Of a DNA stretch of 19,662 bases, positions 1 to 9,800 are shown piece after piece. The DNA is from Deltaproteobacteria bacterium (GTDB lineage Bacteria; Myxococcota_A; Polyangia; HGW-17; SLPX01). The notes below the pieces were generated by a model. That model saw only the letters and a program-made list of their open reading frames with translations. It did not search any database and was not told where the DNA came from. The position numbers were made by a program, and so were the translations under genes. Within the stretch, counting starts at the first letter, position 1; each line of letters begins with the position of its first letter. The stretch spans positions 1 to 19,662 of the forward strand of contig JAABSF010000005.1 of the NCBI GenBank assembly GCA_011390535.1, in the 5' to 3' direction.

Positions 1-187
1 CCTGCCTGCTTATGTCAGCGCCTATCCAGCCATTGTCACGGCTGTTTTGACTGAGTTGACCAAATCTACAGGGATCGATGTGCCATCGGTGCTGGCCGGG
101 GGATCGGGGTCGAACAAACCCTCTCCCGGTGGCACGACAGGATCTCCAGGTAGAGGTATTGGTTCAGGCTTGGGTTTGAAGAGCTGA
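1..187 (+). CDS. C-terminal end of a probable flotillin/SPFH-family protein (5' truncated by window)
   Basis: An open frame with codons starting at base 2 enters from the left edge and stops at TGA 185-187, giving 61 visible residues. The visible part starts LPAYVSAYPAIVTAVLTELT, continues with a TGIDVPSVL segment and ends in a Gly/Ser/Pro-rich tail finishing GLGLKS. A short hydrophobic helix followed by 'TGIDV..vL' resembles the C-terminal end of bacterial flotillin-like proteins, and the next gene 31 bp downstream is a clear SPFH protein on the same strand. Flotillin genes often occur in pairs, so a partner flotillin is the most economical reading. The SPFH domain itself lies outside the window, so the family assignment is inference. 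The frame is certain, the identity is not. Confidence 0.5.
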   Translation, partial: LPAYVSAYPAIVTAVLTELTKSTGIDVPSVLAGGSGSNKPSPGGTTGSPGRGIGSGLGLKS

Positions 188-218
188 TTTTAGAAGGCAA
201 GGATACAGGAGGTTTGAA

Positions 219-1502
219 ATGGGAAATCTTTTCACAGTTATAATACCAGTTGCCGTTGTGGCGGTGGTTTTGATTTTGCTGGCAATTAAGAAAATGGTCT
301 ATATCTGCCCTCCAAATGAGGCGCTGATTTTTTCGGGTAAGCATAGAATAGTGCGGTATAGGAGAAAGGTGGGCGATCAGTTTATAGAAGAAGACAGAAA
401 GTTGGGGTATCGGATAATAAAAGGAGGAAGAGGTTTTCGGATTCCCCTTTTGGAGAGAGTGGATCGGATGGACCTCACCAACATGATCATTGAGGTGTCG
501 ATTGGGGGCGCCTATACGAAAGGTGGAATTCCTCTCAGTATTCAGGGTGTGGCCAACGTTAAGATTGCGGGTGAAGAGCCTACAATCAATAACGCCATAG
601 AAAGATTTCTAGGTAAATCAAGAGAAGAAGAGATCAGAATTATCAAAGAGACGCTTGAGGGAAATTTAAGAGGTGTTCTGGCTACCTTGACCCCTGAGGA
701 AGTGAACGAGAAAAAAGAAGCGTTCGCAGAGAATTTGCAAGCAGAAGCAATTAGCGATCTTCAGCAGTTAGGGGTGATTGTAGACACAGTAAAGATACAA
801 AATGTATTTGACGATGTGAATTATCTTAACTCTATTGGACGAATCCGATCTGCAGAGATCAGGAGAACCGCCAGGGTGGCGGAGGCTCAAAACAAATCTT
901 TGGCCGCTGTTAGAGAAGCCGAAAACAGGAAAGAGACTGTTTTGAGGCAGATAGAGGTTCAGATGAAAACGGCCAAGGCGGAGGCCGAAAAAAGAATTCG
1001 GGACGCTATAACCCGCAGGGATGCAGTGGTTGCCGAAGAAAAGGCTGTGGTGCATGCAGCGTTGGCAAAGGCGCAAGCGGAAATAGAAATGCAAGTAGCG
1101 CGTTTGGAGCAGACCAAACGAAGGCTCGAAGCTGATGTAATGCAACCGGCGAGAGCAGAAGCTAACGCAGATATGGCGAAAGCCAAGGGGCTTGTGGCAA
1201 AAGTGATCGAGGAAGGAAGAGCAAAAGCTGAAGCTTTCCGCAGCATTGCAGACAGTTGGAAAAAGGCCGGCGTTGCCGCCCGTGATATGCTACTGCTCCA
1301 GAAGTTGGATGAGTTGATGCCTCAGGTTCTGAGGGTTGTAGACGATTTGCAAGTAAATAACCTGACGATTCTTCCGTCCAAGGGGGGGTCTTTTGCATCT
1401 ACCGCCACATCACTGAATGAGCAACTCAAGGCTTCTTTGGGAGTGGATTTGGCCAAAGGGGCCAAAAGGTGGACCGAAGGAAAAGGGCCGGCTTCAAGCT
1501 GA
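219..1502 (+). CDS. SPFH/flotillin-family membrane protein
   Basis: A 427-residue protein starting at ATG 219 behind a full AGGAGGT ribosome binding site (207-213). Residues about 4-22 form one N-terminal membrane anchor, followed directly by the SPFH-type beginning (VYICPPNEALIFSG) and a band-7 domain to about residue 200. Residues about 205-345 are a long, charged, Ala/Glu/Arg-rich helix (many AEA, AEAEK and REAEN steps), the coiled coil typical of flotillins. The C-terminus (about 345-390) has the conserved-looking LQKLDELMPQVLRVVDDLQV region, then a Ser/Gly-rich tail. Flotillins oligomerise on the inner membrane face and organise membrane microdomains, affecting secretion, signalling and membrane fluidity. 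The gene follows the partner-like fragment by 31 bp and so probably shares its transcript. Its last 9 bp overlap the convergent membrane-protein gene. The family call is firm; a specific role cannot be read from sequence. Confidence 0.93.
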   Translation: MGNLFTVIIPVAVVAVVLILLAIKKMVYICPPNEALIFSGKHRIVRYRRKVGDQFIEEDRKLGYRIIKGGRGFRIPLLERVDRMDLTNMIIEVSIGGAYTKGGIPLSIQGVANVKIAGEEPTINNAIERFLGKSREEEIRIIKETLEGNLRGVLATLTPEEVNEKKEAFAENLQAEAISDLQQLGVIVDTVKIQNVFDDVNYLNSIGRIRSAEIRRTARVAEAQNKSLAAVREAENRKETVLRQIEVQMKTAKAEAEKRIRDAITRRDAVVAEEKAVVHAALAKAQAEIEMQVARLEQTKRRLEADVMQPARAEANADMAKAKGLVAKVIEEGRAKAEAFRSIADSWKKAGVAARDMLLLQKLDELMPQVLRVVDDLQVNNLTILPSKGGSFASTATSLNEQLKASLGVDLAKGAKRWTEGKGPASS

Positions 1503-2021
1503 GCTCTTCTTAGAAGAAAGCGGAGGTCTTTTTAGGAGGACTAAGCTTAATAGGCTCATGGCTGCCGAACAGAAAGCAGCCAGAAGCCAACCTCTTCCCC
1601 ATGTCGAATGAGGGGTCTTGTTTTTTATTTGATCCCAAACGGCTTCATCCGAGATCAGCGCATAATGTTGCCCCTCAATTGTCGGCCCGAGCTGTCTTAT
1701 AAGAAGAAGGAAAAAGCCTGTCAGAAGTAGGGCGGTCAAAGATAATAAAATGGGAACATAGCGGGGTGCGGGTTTTTTTGTAAGATAAGAGAGCCCTGCC
1801 AAGACAGCAATGAAACCAATTGCGCTGTATGTTAGTGCAAAGTTGCCACTCATTTTGAGCCCAGTAAACTCTTCCGTAATAGCTTTAGTTACTACTAGGC
1901 GAAAAGGATACCATGGAGATAGAGCAAGGAATACTCCGAGAATTCCATATATCAACGCTATAGGCTTAACCCATTTTCTGAGACTGCCTGCTTTTTTCGT
2001 GTTTTTGTTTTGTTTGTTCAT
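1494..2021 (-). CDS. Hypothetical four-helix membrane protein
   Basis: From ATG 2021-2019 this is a 175-residue protein. A lysine-rich N-terminus (MNKQNKNTKKAGSLRKW) precedes four hydrophobic segments at about residues 20-38, 61-80, 88-108 and 145-163, and it ends with a short Ser/Lys tail. Positive charge before the first helix suggests a cytoplasmic N-terminus. The loop between helices 3 and 4 (about 110-144) is hydrophilic and has no motif I recognise. The frame extends upstream to a TTG at 2057 (187 residues), but those extra residues are encoded by an A/T-rich stretch that looks like promoter. Neither start has a Shine-Dalgarno sequence, so ATG was preferred. The stop overlaps the 3' end of the convergent flotillin gene by 9 bp. 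I recognise no family. A membrane protein is clear; its function is unknown. Confidence 0.72.
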   Translation of the reverse strand: MNKQNKNTKKAGSLRKWVKPIALIYGILGVFLALSPWYPFRLVVTKAITEEFTGLKMSGNFALTYSAIGFIAVLAGLSYLTKKPAPRYVPILLSLTALLLTGFFLLLIRQLGPTIEGQHYALISDEAVWDQIKNKTPHSTWGRGWLLAAFCSAAMSLLSLVLLKRPPLSSKKSSA

Positions 2022-2028
2022 TTTCGGG

Positions 2029-2057
2029 AGTATGAATGCAAAATTTTTTTTTATCAA
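2029..2057 (-). promoter_or_regulatory. Possible sigma70-type promoter for the four-helix membrane protein
   Basis: On the minus strand TTGATA (2057-2052) is followed after 17 bp by CATACT (2034-2029). This matches five of six and four of six consensus positions. Transcription would start within a few bases of ATG 2021, giving a leaderless or nearly leaderless mRNA, which fits the absence of a Shine-Dalgarno sequence. The spacer is A/T-rich, so a chance match is possible. Confidence 0.3.
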
Positions 2058-2233
2058 GATGACGGTTTAAGGTTCGATATGCTTTGTGAGAGTATTTTTA
2101 CCACTTGATTTAGTCGAAAAGCTTTTGGTAAAAAAAGGAGTTCCCTGAGTTTTGCCGGGAAAGGAACCTACAGCCAAGACAAAAAAAGCTGATTTTGGGG
2201 TAACTTTCAGTTTTCCTTGACAAATTTTTTTCT

Positions 2234-2262
2234 TTGACGCTTATTCGGTCTGCAGTTAATAT
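2234..2262 (+). promoter_or_regulatory. Strong sigma70-type promoter of the small lipoprotein unit
   Basis: TTGACG (2234-2239) and TAATAT (2257-2262) are separated by exactly 17 bp. Each matches the vegetative consensus at five of six positions. A second TTGACA at 2217-2222 lies 11 bases upstream and could be an alternative -35 box, but no good -10 box lies 17 bp from it. The predicted start near 2269 gives a leader of about 87 nt before the ATG at 2356. Confidence 0.7.
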
Positions 2263-2355
2263 AGGATAAAACACATATGTTGAAAAATTGTTGTTTTAAT
2301 GTTAGGAAGTATGGATGGTAGGTGCTTAGGAACTTTGTTAAGAAAGGGGTTAAAA

Positions 2356-2478
2356 ATGAAGACATTCACAAAGATTTTGCTGGTTCTCACTCTGGTATTC
2401 GCCTGTGCCGCCACTGGCTATGTGGCTTGTGGCGATGACGATGGTGGAGGGGGAAACAATTCTACCGAACAATGGTAG
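2356..2478 (+). CDS. Very small lipoprotein (40 residues)
   Basis: ATG at 2356 follows an AAAGGGG ribosome binding site (2343-2349) with a 6-nt spacer. The product begins MKTFTKILLVLTLVFACAAT and continues GYVACGDDDGGGG to end NNSTEQW. It has a two-lysine N-terminus, a hydrophobic core (residues 7-24) and a lipobox-like YVA-C25 followed by an Asp/Gly-rich spacer, the usual look of a lipoprotein signal. The -3 residue is Tyr instead of Leu, so the lipobox is imperfect; Cys17 (VFA-C) is a less likely alternative. If cut before Cys25 the mature lipopeptide has only 16 residues. The gene stands alone between a near-consensus promoter and a strong terminator, which argues that it is real and well expressed. 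In size it recalls entericidins and bacteriocin-release lipoproteins, but there is no sequence match I can point to. Function unknown. Confidence 0.72.
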   Translation: MKTFTKILLVLTLVFACAATGYVACGDDDGGGGNNSTEQW

Positions 2479-2499
2479 CAGGTAAATAAGAATCTTCGT

Positions 2500-2537
2500 C
2501 CCAACCATCGCTTACTTGCGATGGTTGGGTTTTTTTT
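2500..2537 (+). terminator. Intrinsic terminator of the small lipoprotein unit
   Basis: CCCAACCATCGC (2500-2511) and GCGATGGTTGGG (2518-2529) form a perfect 12-bp stem with a 6-nt loop TTACTT, directly followed by eight T residues (2530-2537). It lies 21 bp past the lipoprotein stop codon. The opposite strand has no matching U-tract, so it is probably one-directional. It also lies just beyond the stop of the minus-strand glycosyltransferase gene. Confidence 0.95.
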
Positions 2538-2542
2538 GGGTT

Positions 2543-3541
2543 CTATGTTTTTTGTTTTGAGGATGATTGACGGGTTTTTAGATCTTCCGGAGATAATCGT
2601 GAAGAGGACATTTCGATTTTTCTGACGCGATAAAGACAATCTTCAAGCAGTTTTCTGTTTGTTGCCAAGTTAGCGGAGAGAAGCCCGATTACAAAAATGT
2701 TGAAACCAATAATCAACAGTATGGCTGCCAATATGAGAGATTGAATCATCCCTGCCCCAGAGCCGGTTATGTAGCGATAAAGAAAACGCACACCAATCAC
2801 AGTGCCTGCGGTCATGCAAAATGCACTTAAGACCGAAAAAAACTTCAAGGGCTCAAAGAGCATAAATAACCTTAACAGCGTCGCTGCAGAACGCCATATA
2901 TAACCAAACATGGACTTAAACAACCTTGAAGGGCGGCGGGTGTAGTTGGGTTCGATAGGGACGGAGGCAATTTTTAGGTTCAGGTTGCCCGCTTGAACTA
3001 TTGTTTCCAAAGTGTATGTGTATCCGGAGAGTACGTTCAACTGTAAAGCCGCCTCTCGGCTGAGAGCTCGAAAACCTGATGTAGCGTCCGGGACATTAGT
3101 CCCTGAAAAACGTCGCACGGTGGCGCTTCCAAACCCTTGAAGAAAACGCTTTAACGCAGAAAAATGCTTTACCTTTGTGATCTGCCGGTCACCGATGACC
3201 ATCTCTGCTTCACCCGACAAGATGGGAGTGATGAGATCCGGGATAAACTTCCCTGGATACTGATTGTCGCCATCGGTATTGACTACAATATCTGCGCCAA
3301 GTTCGAGCGCTTTCTGTATGCCGGTACGAAAAGCGTTGGCGAGACCCTTTGTCTGTTTTATTCGTACGACATGATGGGCGCCATGATCTCCGGCGACCTC
3401 AGATGTGTTGTCCTTGGAGCCGTCGTCGATTACAAGAATCTCCAAAGAATCAATTCCATCAATCTCGCGGGGGATTTCTTTTAAGGTCTGAGGCAGTGTC
3501 TCAGCTTCATTAAGACATGGTATCTGAACTATTAGCTTCAT
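2543..3541 (-). CDS. GT2 family glycosyltransferase, membrane-anchored (polyprenyl-phosphate sugar transferase type)
   Basis: A 332-residue protein from ATG 3541-3539. Residues 1-215 form a GT-A fold of family GT2. The start is MKLIVQIPCLNEAETLPQTL, with the nucleotide-binding DDGS at 39-42 and the metal-binding D90-G-D92 within TDGDNQYP. The layout follows dolichyl-phosphate-mannose-synthase-like enzymes, which move a sugar from a nucleotide sugar onto a lipid phosphate at the inner membrane face. Two hydrophobic helices (about 234-254 and 268-292) anchor the C-terminus, which ends in a basic, Ser-rich tail. The length fits this subgroup (about 300-350). No other glycan gene lies beside it, so sugar donor and product cannot be named. 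No clear Shine-Dalgarno sequence was seen before the ATG. An uncharacterised O-antigen or exopolysaccharide transferase is the alternative. Confidence 0.9.
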   Translation of the reverse strand: MKLIVQIPCLNEAETLPQTLKEIPREIDGIDSLEILVIDDGSKDNTSEVAGDHGAHHVVRIKQTKGLANAFRTGIQKALELGADIVVNTDGDNQYPGKFIPDLITPILSGEAEMVIGDRQITKVKHFSALKRFLQGFGSATVRRFSGTNVPDATSGFRALSREAALQLNVLSGYTYTLETIVQAGNLNLKIASVPIEPNYTRRPSRLFKSMFGYIWRSAATLLRLFMLFEPLKFFSVLSAFCMTAGTVIGVRFLYRYITGSGAGMIQSLILAAILLIIGFNIFVIGLLSANLATNRKLLEDCLYRVRKIEMSSSRLSPEDLKTRQSSSKQKT

Positions 3542-3847
3542 TTTTCGCTATAACTTTCTTTGGCAAGCTTTAACTCACCGATATAAAACAAAATGTTTTC
3601 ATATTGGCGGACAACTATCCTGAGGCATATGTCGTCGAACCATGGCAGCAGATCACTTTATACAGAGGATTGAAGCAGGATAAAAGTATGGATTTTCTTG
3701 ATCAAGGACAAAGGACGAATGAAAATGTGTTTAGGATGTTTTGTTTTTGAACGCTGAAGTTGTTTTTAGGTGGGCCACAAGCATGTTAAAGTGGTAGAAA
3801 TCAAAAAAAAACATAGAGCATCTAACTGTATCCTTAGAGGAAACATC
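3542..3847. other. Divergent intergenic region without a convincing gene
   Basis: This 306-bp spacer separates the minus-strand glycosyltransferase from the giant TPR gene and should hold promoters for both. Several TTGAxx-like hexamers occur, but none has a good -10 box at 16-18 bp, so I call no promoter. A TAG at 3767-3769 sits directly before an in-frame GTG (3770), which bounds how far upstream the giant gene can begin. No RNA gene or strong hairpin was seen. Confidence 0.4.
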
Positions 3848-6800
3848 TTGAAAAATATCCCTTTCGAGACAGGTAAAAGTGGCGCCGAAGAAGCCTTGGT
3901 AGATCTTGTTTTCGGTCTGGAGATCAAAGGCGGTAAAGCTTTTTTGTGTTTGGATTCCACCGAGGTTTCCCCATGGCTGAAAGTAGATCGTTTGGAAATG
4001 ATACTCCCGGGGTTCTCCTTCCCTTTTAATTTTGGATCAGGGCTGGGTAGATTCAGGCAGCATCTTTGTAAATTAACGAAAATGAATTTTACCATTGATA
4101 TGGCAAGGTTCGTTGAAGAGTTGAGCAAGAAAAGAGATCTTGAAAAGAAAGGAATAAACTTACGGGCGGTTGAGGGTGGCATATTGGCTTTTGGGGAGCT
4201 TTGTATAGGTCCATCAAAATTACCGTTTTCTATGCTTTTTTCTGTTACCTTGATGGGATCTAAGTTTTTGATTGCAGCTGAAGAATCCTATGTCTATGGA
4301 AACGGCTCTTTTCCCACATCCCTTGTCGTGGCGAGCTTATTAGGAGCGATTGGGGGGGGTGATGAAAGCAGTTTCGTTTCTTTTCGTCTTTTGAGTGCTG
4401 ATGTTGTAGGGGGAGGGTTTTTGGATGCCTTGTTGTGGGAGTTATTGTTGCCCAGGGGCTGGAAGGTTCCTGAAACAGGAGACTTGTGTCAAACGAAGCT
4501 GGAATGGAAGGGTACGGATCTAAAAGTTTTTTTAGCTGATCATTCATTGTGTAGAGGACTGGGGGGCGGCAAGAATGGTGAACCGATTGTGGGTGTTGAT
4601 AATGAGGAAAGGGCTTGCCGGGAGGAAGAAGAAGAGGATGATAGTTTAGATCAATCTGATAAAGGTGTGAATGCGGACCCCATGTTTTTGCGGAGACAAC
4701 ACTTTGTCGGTGAGCGGGCAATTTTGGATGGTCGTATCGAAGACGCCTTTGAGTACTATTGGAGTGCTCTAAAAACCAATTCTGAAGATAAGTTTGTTGT
4801 AGGGAGAGCTCTTGATCTTGGGCAGTGTTTTCCTTCCTATAGGGCGGAGGTTATCGCCTCTACTAATGAAAAAATTGCCCTTTGGCCAGAATGGGGTCCG
4901 GCATATTTGGTGATGGGCGCTATTCATTTGGCTCAAGGGGAGATATTGCAGGCTGTGGTTCGGTTTTCTCAGGTTATCTCGCGAATGGAAGAGAAGGGTA
5001 GGCATGAAGAGGCTTTTGTGGGCTCTCTGGCGTGTGGTAAGCTTCTCAGGGATACCGACCCTGAGCAGGCGATGGGGTGGTACTCTAGAGCCTTGCGCCA
5101 TAACCCGGATGATTTGGAGGCCCAGTGGGATCTTGCGAACCTTTATCGTAAGTCCGAGAGATGGCATGAGTTGATTGCTTTGCTCAGAAATAAGGCCATG
5201 AAAGGGGATAAGGATGAGAGGGTGACAGCACATGTGGAGTTGGGGAGATGTCACATAGATTGTTTCTCGGATTATCTTAGGGCGAGAGCTGAGTTTGAGA
5301 AAGCCATTAGAATGGATGAGAAATTCATTCCTGCCTGGATGGGGCTGGCGGATGTTTATTTGTCCATCGGGGAGGCTAAGAAATCTTTAGCATCGCTGGA
5401 GAGAGTGGAATCTTTATTGTTGGAACAAGAAGATGTCACGGCTGTTTTTGTTTCGGTTCATGTCAAGAAGAGCATAGCTTTTACATTATTGGGAAAAAAT
5501 CAGGAGGCCGAAGAGAGCATAGAAAAAGCGCTGAAAAAAGGACCCGATGACGATGAGGTGCAAAAAGCGGCCATAGAAGTGTTTCATGAAATGAAACGAT
5601 GGGACGCTTTGCTGGAAGTATTAAGGCGAAGGGCTGAGAGGGACAATACGAACCCGCAGGAGAAACAAGCGCTCTTGACTCGTATGGCGGCGGTAGAAGT
5701 GTTTGAGAGAAAAGACATAGGTGCCGGAAAGCTTGTGTTGGATGAAGCTCTTGAGATAGGGCATAACTCTCTAGATACCCTAAAGTTGGCAGTTGAAGTC
5801 GCCGAACTGACTGGGAACACGGCCGATCAAATCTCTTATCTCTCCAACATGATTCAGCTGGAAAAAAATGAGAGAAAAAAAGCGGCGTTTATACTGCAAA
5901 GAGCCACCATCTTTTTAAACGAGCACAGAGATGTCGACTCGATAATAGATGATTTACACAAGGTGTCGGAATTAGGTGGAGACGTGGCGCTCTCCTCGCT
6001 CGATCTATTGGTGGAAATTTATCGAAAGAGAGTGGACAAGGAAAACCTTATAAAATGTCTAGGGTTGTGGATGGAGGGTATTAAGGGCAGAGAAAAAGAG
6101 AATGCAGGTTTTGTTTTGTATTCGGTTGAGTTGGCGGAGCTGCTCTTTGAAAGAGGAGAAGGCGAAGATAAGAAGAAGGCTTTGCGATATCTTATCGGAG
6201 CTGCAGATCTCAACCCCGGCACTGCAGAACCGCTCCGAAAAATGGCGCTTTTTTTAGAGGCTCTGGATGATCGGCAAGGGCTGGAGTCGGTTTTGCAACG
6301 GCTTGTTTCTTTGCTGCGGCGTAAGGAGAATTTGAGTGAGCTTGGAAAGACTCTCGCATGGCTTGGGAAGGTGCGGCTTTCCATGGGGAGACCTGAACAA
6401 GCTGGAGAAGCTCTTAGAGAGGCTTATAGGTTAGAGCCTGAAGACCCTGATATTATACGGTTGTTTGCAGAAGCCGAGTATAGAAGCGGGATTTTTGAAC
6501 AAGCTGGAGACGCTTTTATGCGGCTTTGGGATCGCGGCATAGGTGAAAACTTAGAGCGTGCCGAGATAGCTTATAAGCTTGGAAAGATTTTCAGTGCAGA
6601 AGGAGATCTAGACAAAACCGCCGAGTTTTTTCGTGCAGCTTTGGACTATGGGTTCTCAGACAAAGAAAGAGCGAAAGAGTGCCGACAAGAAATCTGTGAT
6701 GCTTTTGTAACGAGAGAACGGTGGGAAGAAGCGGCAAGAGCATACCAAAATATGGCCGATGACAGCAGGCTCCAGCTCTCGGCTGAAGAGAGAGCCTCTA

Positions 6801-9800
6801 TTTTATATACGGCAGTGGAGCTTTTTCACAAGAGGTTGGATAGAAACGAAGAATCCATTGATTTGAGTTACAAAGTTTTAGAACTTCGTCCGGACCATCA
6901 CGGAGCCCTCAATACGCTTGAATTTCTACATGGAAAACTCCAACAATATGAAAAGCAGGCAATTATTATCCAGAACAAGATTAAGCTCGCTTCTCTTCAT
7001 AAGGCTGAAAAGACCGCTTTGTTTGGAAGGCTTGGAAAGCTTCAGTCAGAAGAGCTGGGCAATGTTGAATCTGCAAGGAGAAGCTTTGAAGAAGCGCTCT
7101 GTTTAGACAAAGATTTTTTTCCAGCGCTTCTGTTTTTAGCTCGCTATGACTGGGAAAAAGGTCATTGGGAGGGGGTTTGGAGGCGCTATGGTCGATTGTT
7201 AGAGCATGTAGAAGATCAAAAGTTAGCGGATTCGGTCGAAAAGAATAGATTGTCCGTAGAGATATACAGCCGGCGGTTACGAGCAGCTTTAGAAATGGGG
7301 TGGGAAGAAGAGCTGGAAGAAAATGCCAAGTGGGTTCTAAAAAACGACCCCGGCAACAAAGATGTGTTAAGTCTTTTAGATGAGCACTTTTTTAAGCGGG
7401 GAGAATGGGGTTCATTGGTTGGGATCTTGCGAAGAAGAGCTGAGCTTGCTGCCGGAGACCATGGTGTTTCAATAAGACTGCGGCTTGGGGAGATTTTGGC
7501 CAATAAGATGGGGGAAGGACAGCAAGCAGCCGAGGTCTACAGGGATGTTCTTCGAGAAGACCCTTTGAATCTGCCGGCGCTGAACAGTTTGTCCCGAATT
7601 CTTGGCGAGGAGAAGCGACCGAAAGAAAGATTGAAGGTGCTGGAGAGGCTGCTCTCTATTTTGGATAAAAACCCTGAAAAGGGTGAAAAGATAGGAAGAA
7701 AAAAAGGGGATCTCTTGAGAGAAATGGGGGACACGGCTTTTCATCTTCAAAAGAATGCTAAAGGAAAAAAGTGGTTACTTCGTTGTCTTGCCGAAGATCC
7801 AAAAGATCGGGAAGCTGCAGAAATGTTGGTTTCTTTTGAAAGAAAACAGGGGGACTTTGAAGATCTTGATGAAGCCTTGGATTTGTGGTCCCGCGCTTTG
7901 GATGATCCTTCTTTGTTAAGAGGTGCTCAACTGGAAAGGGTGAAGCTTTATTTAGAAAAAAACAAAGATCCACAAAGAGCCTTGAAAATTATTAATGACA
8001 TGAACGATGAGGAGCCTTCCAAAGAAGAGATAGCGCTCAAGGGAGAAATACTAGAACGTTTGTGTGATTGGGAAGGATCTTTTTCTTGCTATAAAGAGCT
8101 TGCCGAAAGAGCTGAAGATACAAATAAGGAAGTATTTTGGAGACGAAAGCTTTTCGATTTGGCGTTAGCACGGATGGAAGATGATGAAACTGCAGAATTG
8201 CAGGGGATGAGAATCTTGGAACAAGAGCCTGAAGATGCAGATGTGGCGGGGGCTATGGCAGAAATTTATAAAAGGCAAAATGATGAAGCCATGTGGCGGC
8301 GAATGATGGAGCGCCGCATAAAAGCATTTGAAAAAGATGAAACTAAAGCAGCCGACAAAATAGATGTTTTAAAGCAGTTGGTTGCTTCTTGGAAAAATGA
8401 TCCACAAGGAGACCTGCACAAGGCCGAAGAACTCTGTCTTCGTGTTTTAGATGATATTCCGAACGACATTGACACTTTAGAGCTTCTTTATGATGTGCGT
8501 CTTGAAAGTGGAGATGTGGAAAAATCGGTGGAGACACTGGAGAGGCTGATAAAAGAGATGGAAAAACAGAATCAGCCTGAACAGAGAAAGATCCTGGTCG
8601 AGAGGTATCTGGAGCTTGCGGGGCTGTTTGCGGATCTTGATAATATGTTGTCGGCCAGACAAAGCTGCAAAGGGGCACTTTCATTTGCGGAAGGAGATCT
8701 TCGCGATTCTGTTTTGGAGAAATGGCTTGAATTTGCTCAAAAAGATGAGCAATGGGAAGAGGTTATAAAAGCAGCCCAACAAATAGACGGGGCTAGACAG
8801 ACCCCCCAAAATTTATGGGCTTTAAGTGTCGCATATGAATCCCTTAGTAGAGTTGATGATGCAATCGGTGTCCTGAAAATACTTCAAGAAAAAAAATATG
8901 ATCATGAAGGTCTAAAGGACAGATTGAGAAATCTATATCTTCAATCAGGACGACATCATGAACTGGCAAAAGAGTATCAGCGTGATGCTGAACTGGCAGA
9001 AACAGATGAGGACAAGTTCCAACTTTTAATGGACGCTTCCACACATTTCGCTTCTACAGAAGGAGGCGGCTTTGAGGCCGTTGAGTGTTTGGTGAAGGCG
9101 TGGAGTGTCTTGCCTGGAGACCTTCGAGTAGCTGATGTGCTGAGTTCTGTTTTATCAAGACCGTCCGATAAGACAAAACTTATGGAACTGCTCGTTGATG
9201 CCGCGGAAAACAAAAAGGCGTCCAGCTCGGATCGATCCATGATTTTGTTGTATGGTGCGGAGCAACTCATAAATGACGACAGCGATGACAGAGATTATGA
9301 AGAGGCCGAGAGGTTTTTGTCTGAAGCTATAACACTAGATCCAGCTAATGCGGTTGCAAGAACAAAACAACGCGAACTTCTATATAAAAAAGAGAGGTGG
9401 GGATCTTTGTGTGAGGTTTTAATCGATTGGATTGATTATACGGAAGATAAGCGGGAGTTGGTGGAGTTGAGCATTGAATTAGCGGATGTTTATATAGATA
9501 AAACACAAGATTTTAATTCAGCTGTCTCTGTTTTGGAGAAGTTGCCTGAGGAGGGAAGGGACGGGACGTTTTTTGCCCGCCTGGCAGGTGCTTATGAGGC
9601 GGCAGGGCGGTTACAAGAAGCTGAGGCTGCGCTGCTGAAGAGGATAACGTATGAAGATGAAGCATGGCCGGTTTGTTTGAAGGCGGCGGATCTGTCGGCT
9701 CAAAGAGGAGATTATTTGGCAGAGAGGGGTTGGCTGAGAGACGCGCTGGGTTCTGGTGGGCCTCCTCTGGAGATAGCTGAGCGTTTGGTGTCTTTGGCAA

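Noticed and set aside
768..1246. Two antisense frames across the flotillin coiled-coil region
   Set aside because: The alternating Ala/Ser/Leu composition is the reverse complement of the Ala/Glu-rich coiled coil, and there is no ribosome binding site or family match.
2125..2175. Hairpin-like GTTCC...GGAAC sequence upstream of the small lipoprotein promoter
   Set aside because: The stem is short and interrupted, with no T-tract directly after it, so it does not stand out as a terminator or regulatory RNA.
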